The notes under the pieces were generated by a model. It was not told the DNA's origin. It saw only the letters and a program-made list of their open reading frames with translations, and ran no database searches. Shown here one piece after another: positions 8,163-12,057 of a DNA stretch of 12,057 nt. Made by a program: the position numbers and the translations under genes. The stretch is taken from assembly GCF_000613305.1 (NCBI RefSeq), contig NZ_BAIO01000033.1, positions 1-12,057 on the forward strand. Reading direction: 5' to 3'. Origin of the DNA: Komagataeibacter kakiaceti JCM 25156 (GTDB lineage Bacteria > Pseudomonadota > Alphaproteobacteria > Acetobacterales > Acetobacteraceae). Each line of letters opens with the position of its first letter. Within the stretch, counting starts at the first letter, position 1.

Positions 8163-9501
8163 CTAAATCGCTGTCTCGTGCCCCCGTTTGTGGGCCAGTC
8201 GGCCGTTGACGTAGGTGGCGCGGATGCTGCGGTCATCGCCCAGCATCATGAGCGTGAACAGCAGGTCGGCCGTGCTGTCGCACATTTCGGCGCGCAGGGC
8301 CTGAAGCGGTGTCGCGCGTGGGTCGAGAATGCACAGATCCGCATCCATGCCCGCCGCGACCGTGCCGATCCTGTCATCCAGATGCAGGGCATGCGCGCCC
8401 CCGGCCGTGGCCAGCCAGAAAGCCTGTACCGGGTGCAGGCGGTTGCCGTTCATCCGGGCGATCTTGTAGGCTTCGTTCATTGTCTGGAGGTGGGACAGGC
8501 TGGTGCCCGCGCCCACATCGGTGCCCAGTCCCGTGCGGACGGGGCGGCGGGGGGACGTGACATCATGCAGGCGGAAAGCGCCGCTGCCCAGAAACAGGTT
8601 GGACGTGGGGCAGTGGGCCAGCGCGCTCCCGCTTTCATGGCAGCGGCACAGATCCGTCTCGTCCACATAAATGGCATGGCCCAGCACGCTGCGCGGCCGC
8701 ACCAGACCGGCGCGGTCGTACACATCCAGATAGGAACGGCTATTGGGGAACAGCCTGGCCACCCATGCCACCTCATCGCGGTTTTCCGCCAGGTGGGTCT
8801 GCATGAACAGGGTCTCGTCGGTGGCAAGCAGCGCGCCAGCCAGTTCAAGCTGCTCCGGCGTGCTGGTGGGGGCGAAGCGGGGGTCACGGCATAATGCTGG
8901 CGGTCGCGCCCATGCCAGCGTTCGATGAGCCGCCGCGATTCGTCATAGCCCTGCCGGGCGGTGTCGCGCAGGTAGTCGGGCGCGTTACGGTCCATGAGCG
9001 CCTTGCCCGCGATCATGAGCGTGCCGAGGCGGGTCGATTCTGTAAAGAACGCATCAACGGATTGCGGGTGGACCGTGCAGTACACCGCCGCCGTGGTCGT
9101 GCCGCAGCCTAACAGCATGTGCAGGAACTGCCGCGCGACGGTGGTGGCGTAATCCATGTTGGCGAAGTGCCGCTCGGTGGGGAAGGTGTAGCGTTCCAGC
9201 CATTCCAGCAACTGTTCGCCATAGGCCGCGATCATGGGCAGTTGCGGGTAATGGACGTGCGTGTCCACAAAACCCGCTGAAATCAGGCAGCCGCGATAAT
9301 CCGTAACCTCCATGCCCGCGGCAGGTGGGCGATGGTGCTGTCATAGGGGCCGGCATGGGTGATGCGCCCTTCATGGATCAGGACCAGCCCGTCAGGTTCC
9401 TCCCGCAGCGCGTCCTGGGGCGGCATGAGGAAGGGATTGCCGCTGAAGGTCACGATATGGCCGCGCAGGGCGGCGCTGGCGGGCGGGGGGGCAAGGGTCA
9501 T
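8163..9501 (-). pseudogene. guaD: Guanine deaminase, broken by two -1 frameshifts as read
   Basis: GuaD hydrolyses guanine to xanthine and ammonia in purine salvage and catabolism, using a zinc amidohydrolase fold. The ATG at 9501 has GGAG upstream. Frame one covers residues 1-60 (HIVTFSGNPFL, DGLVLIHEGRI). Near 9314-9321 one base is missing and the second frame carries GFVDTHVHYPQLPMIAAYGE with the zinc histidines. At the G run 8879-8883 another base is missing and the third frame continues with QTHLAEN, GHAIYVDETDL, AHCPTSNLFLGSGAF and GLGTDVGAG, ending at the TAG at 8163. Adding both bases back gives about 446 residues, the normal length, with every catalytic motif present. Either the read has two errors or the gene is freshly dead; the former is favoured because obgE shows the same kind of lesion. 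It follows the FUSC gene by 43 bases. Confidence 0.88.
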
Positions 9502-9544
9502 GATCGGCTCCGTCCCCCCGGCCAGCGCGTGTCAGGCCACGGCG

Positions 9545-11746
9545 CTATGAGGCGTCGCTGACGCGATAGGGCTGGGAGGCATCCAGAAAGGCTGCGTTTG
9601 CACCCAGTTCATAGGAAATGACCAGCAGATAGGCAATGGCGCGCGTGATCTCGATACGTGAGGTGATATTGCCCTCACGCGCTTCCAGCCGGCGCAGGCT
9701 GCGCGTGGCCCCGCGCGCCACCCGCGCCGTGCGGCCAAAACGCCCGTAACGGCCACTGAATTCGGACATCCGGCTCATGAACAGTTCAATGGCCCGCTCG
9801 GCCGCAGCGGGTAGCTGCCCACGCTCCAGCACGGTGCGCAGGCGGATGATGTTCAGCCCGATGGTCATGGCCGACAGCGTGCCCTGCAGGTAGGCCTCAA
9901 TGGTGGGCGTGGGCGTGGGGCCGGCATGGCGGATCAGGCGCGAGAAGCGGTCCGTGTTGCGGCCGATCCAGGACTGGGTGGCGGGCATGGGATGGGCCGC
10001 GGCCAGGTGGCGCAGGTCATGCAGGGTGCGGTTGCGCATGCGCCAGCGTTCTTCATCGTTGTTGAAGGGCAGCACGGCGCGGAAAATCAGCACGGCGAAG
10101 CCGATGCTGCACAGCAGCGCGAACGAGGTGTTGAAATAGGCGATCTCGTTCAGGCGCGTCTGGTTTCCCGGCCCCACAAGGTTGGGCAGGAACAGGGAGT
10201 AAGACGCCGCTGCCCCCGCCGTGGACGGATTGCGCGCGGCCAGCCCCCCCGCGATCATGGGCAGGGCGAGACAGGCGGCCAGCATCTCGAATTCCGCCGG
10301 GCGCGGCAGGAACAGGAGCACCAGGAACCCCGAAACCAGCACCGCCCAGCAGGCCCCGCGCAGGAAGCTCATGGTGCCGACCACCGGGTTCTCACGCGTG
10401 GCGAACAGGCCGCATGTCACCGCGACCATGGTGATGAAGCCGATCCCGTTGGGCCAGGCCGTTATTTCCCATATCAACGCGGACATGCCGATCGCCATGG
10501 CGGCGCGGATGCCGTTATAGGCCGCTTCCTTGAAGTCGCGGTGCGCCTCTATGCGGAAATGGAAGTGATCGCCCCGGATTTCGTGCTGGCTGGCGTCGAA
10601 TTCCTTTACGGCGAGTTCGAGTTCCCCCAGCAGCTCATCCAGCGCGTTATGCAGGATGCGGCAGTTCAGCAGGTCGTCAATTTCCGCCGTGTCGCTCGGG
10701 GTGGTGCCGATTTCCCGCGTCAGGGCGTCGATGATGCGCTGGCGGCAGACCCCGCGCAGATCCTGAAGGTCGTGCAGGATATGCGCGATGTCACTGTCGT
10801 TTTCCAGCCGGGGCGGCACACCCAGCAGGAAGCTGCGGGTGAGCAGCGAGGTCTCGGTAAACTGCTCGTTACGTGTTTCCAGCGCCTTGATGCGCGCCAT
10901 CATGCCCAGCCCGCGCGAGAGCAGGACCGAAACGGAGGCGAGGGCCGCGCGCGCATGGTCGCCTTCATGCCCGTGGGGGCCCATCTCGACTTCGCTGAAC
11001 TCGATCTGGTCGTTGATGCTCAGGATCGTGCCGAACAGCGCGCGCGAGCGCACGAAGGCCTGGTCATCGCCCGCCAGCAGGTTGGCCACGGCATCGGTGG
11101 CGCTGCTCAGCGCCAGCTGGATTTTCTGGCGCATGTTCCGGCGCGCGGAGGCGGCGAGGTTATGGGCGAACAGCACCGCCACCAGTGTCTCGCACGTGAT
11201 GCCCAGCACGATATAGGACGTGCGGGACATGGTGATCATGAAGATGTTGTCAGGCTGGCGCGTGGCGGCCATGGCGATGATGGCGCAGGTATAGCCCGAC
11301 AGCACCAGCGCGTAGGAGCGGAAGTTGCGCACCAGCGTGGCGCACATGCAGCACAGCCCGATCCACATGCTGATGGCGGGAAAGAACAGCCACGGCGCCT
11401 GTGGAAAGGAACAGACGATGATGACCGCGCTGATCGCCCCGATGGCGGTGCCGACCAGACGCCATCGCGCCTTGGACAGGCTTTCGCCCCGCGATCCCTG
11501 GGCCACGATCCATACGGTCATGGCGGCCCATGGCGGATCGTCAAGCTCCATCCACATCGCGATGGTCAGCGCCATGAGGGCCGCCACCGTGGTGCGTACG
11601 GCGAAGGCCAGGGCCTCCGGCGTGGGGGCATAAAGCCATTTCAGGCCACTCATCCGTGCGTAACCGGGGGCGCGAATGGTGGGGAAATGCTTTCCACTAA
11701 AAATTCGATTCAGGAAGGAAGGCAGAAGATGCAGGTCTGCGGGCAC
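9545..11746 (-). CDS. FUSC-family inner-membrane protein (aromatic acid/fusaric acid exporter-like)
   Basis: A long intact protein of 733 residues if the GTG at 11746 is used, or 702 from the ATG at 11653 (MSGLKWLYAPTPEALAFAVR), which I consider the more typical family start; neither has a strong ribosome site. It has two hydrophobic blocks. The first, roughly residues 45-200, contains LEDD-type WMELDDPPWAAMTVWIVAQ, then ARWRLVGTAIGAISAVI and LVLSGYTCAIIAMA. The second, roughly 415-560, contains GFITMVAVTCGLFATRENP. Each is followed by a large soluble helical domain. This twofold arrangement is that of AaeB/FUSC efflux components, which usually work with a membrane-fusion protein. No such partner lies next to it here. 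The substrate is unknown. It is downstream of the UdgX-like gene and upstream of guaD, all co-directional. Confidence 0.85.
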   Translation of the reverse strand: MPADLHLLPSFLNRIFSGKHFPTIRAPGYARMSGLKWLYAPTPEALAFAVRTTVAALMALTIAMWMELDDPPWAAMTVWIVAQGSRGESLSKARWRLVGTAIGAISAVIIVCSFPQAPWLFFPAISMWIGLCCMCATLVRNFRSYALVLSGYTCAIIAMAATRQPDNIFMITMSRTSYIVLGITCETLVAVLFAHNLAASARRNMRQKIQLALSSATDAVANLLAGDDQAFVRSRALFGTILSINDQIEFSEVEMGPHGHEGDHARAALASVSVLLSRGLGMMARIKALETRNEQFTETSLLTRSFLLGVPPRLENDSDIAHILHDLQDLRGVCRQRIIDALTREIGTTPSDTAEIDDLLNCRILHNALDELLGELELAVKEFDASQHEIRGDHFHFRIEAHRDFKEAAYNGIRAAMAIGMSALIWEITAWPNGIGFITMVAVTCGLFATRENPVVGTMSFLRGACWAVLVSGFLVLLFLPRPAEFEMLAACLALPMIAGGLAARNPSTAGAAASYSLFLPNLVGPGNQTRLNEIAYFNTSFALLCSIGFAVLIFRAVLPFNNDEERWRMRNRTLHDLRHLAAAHPMPATQSWIGRNTDRFSRLIRHAGPTPTPTIEAYLQGTLSAMTIGLNIIRLRTVLERGQLPAAAERAIELFMSRMSEFSGRYGRFGRTARVARGATRSLRRLEAREGNITSRIEITRAIAYLLVISYELGANAAFLDASQPYRVSDAS

Positions 11747-11852
11747 GATATACGGCTTTCGGCGACAAGGGGCACCTTAATCAATAACGCATCTTGGCAT
11801 TACGTAACGGTGTCGCGAGCGCATATCTGGCATTGGCTTTCCTCGTGGCCGA

Positions 11853-12056
11853 TCATGTGCCCGCGGGCATGACATGGCTGGCGGCAAGACGCAGATCCGC
11901 CACGAAACGGGCGTATTCCCGCGCCCGGCTGGCCTCATCGGGCAGGCGCAGCAGAAAGGACGGGTGGACGGTGACAACACCGGTCGTGCCATCGTCCAGC
12001 CCGATGGGGCGCGAGCGTTCCCGCCCGATCGTAACGGCGCGGCCCAGCAGGGCGGA
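11853..12056 (-). CDS. UdgX-like uracil-DNA glycosylase/binding protein, last 67 residues (runs off the right edge)
   Basis: An open minus-strand frame entering from the right edge and ending at the TGA at 11853. It reads LLGRAVTIGRERSRPI, GTTGVVTVHPSFLLRLPD and EYARFVADLRLA. VTVHPSFLLRLPD with the following helix is the C-terminal H-motif region of family-4/UdgX uracil-DNA glycosylases, where the histidine contacts the uracil site. UdgX proteins from alphaproteobacteria often end this way. The diagnostic KRRIH loop of UdgX lies outside the window, so an ordinary family-4 enzyme is also possible. The gap to the FUSC gene is about 100 bases and holds no clear terminator. Confidence 0.65.
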   Translation of the reverse strand, partial: SALLGRAVTIGRERSRPIGLDDGTTGVVTVHPSFLLRLPDEASRAREYARFVADLRLAASHVMPAGT

Positions 12057-12057
12057 G

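Noticed and set aside
7932..8166. Small open frames on both strands near 7932-8166
   Set aside because: They span the palindromic hairpin, lack ribosome sites and family resemblance, and overlap each other on opposite strands.
9926..11872. A 648-codon open frame on the plus strand opposite the FUSC gene
   Set aside because: It is a high-GC antisense shadow: its peptide is full of Ala, Gly, Arg, Gln and His with no domain. The opposite strand encodes a coherent membrane protein.

Overview
The window looks like a chromosomal segment from an acetic acid bacterium (Acetobacteraceae, probably near Komagataeibacter, Gluconacetobacter or Novacetimonas). The basis is the high-GC core genes, the alphaproteobacterial order rplU-rpmA-obgE-proB, the short OCT-less Obg, and a palindromic intergenic element of a type I associate with this group. 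No database search was run. All recognised protein genes are on the minus strand; only a tRNA-Ser is on the plus strand.

Right to left (the direction of transcription), positions 12057-8163 hold the C-terminus of a UdgX-like uracil-DNA glycosylase, a large FUSC-family membrane protein and a guanine deaminase gene (guaD). guaD is broken by two single-base losses as read. Positions 8162-7450 hold a palindromic hairpin and about 700 bases with no recognisable gene. Positions 7449-3949 hold a compact, visibly AT-richer cassette of four genes: a CDP-glycerol glycerophosphotransferase-like enzyme with an N-terminal coiled coil, a SAM methyltransferase, a HAD-IB-like phosphatase and a LicC/GlmU-like nucleotidyltransferase. 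The last three overlap or nearly touch. Positions 3948-2880 hold decayed insertion-sequence debris: a clear IS481-type transposase remnant and a weaker IS5-type one. A complete tRNA-Ser(CGA) lies at 2785-2874. From 2538 down to 1 lies the housekeeping group rplU, rpmA, a strong rho-independent terminator, obgE and the first 235 codons of proB.

The most interesting block is the cassette. Its gene content fits making a nucleotide-activated phospho-alcohol or similar group, methylating something, and transferring it to a surface glycan. It sits in an apparently foreign island between tRNA-Ser and guaD, with IS remnants next to it. The substrate cannot be read from the sequence.

The main caution is sequence quality. 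obgE, normally essential, carries a one-base frameshift and guaD carries two. All three look like single missing bases in short G/C runs, so sequencing or assembly error is the simplest explanation.
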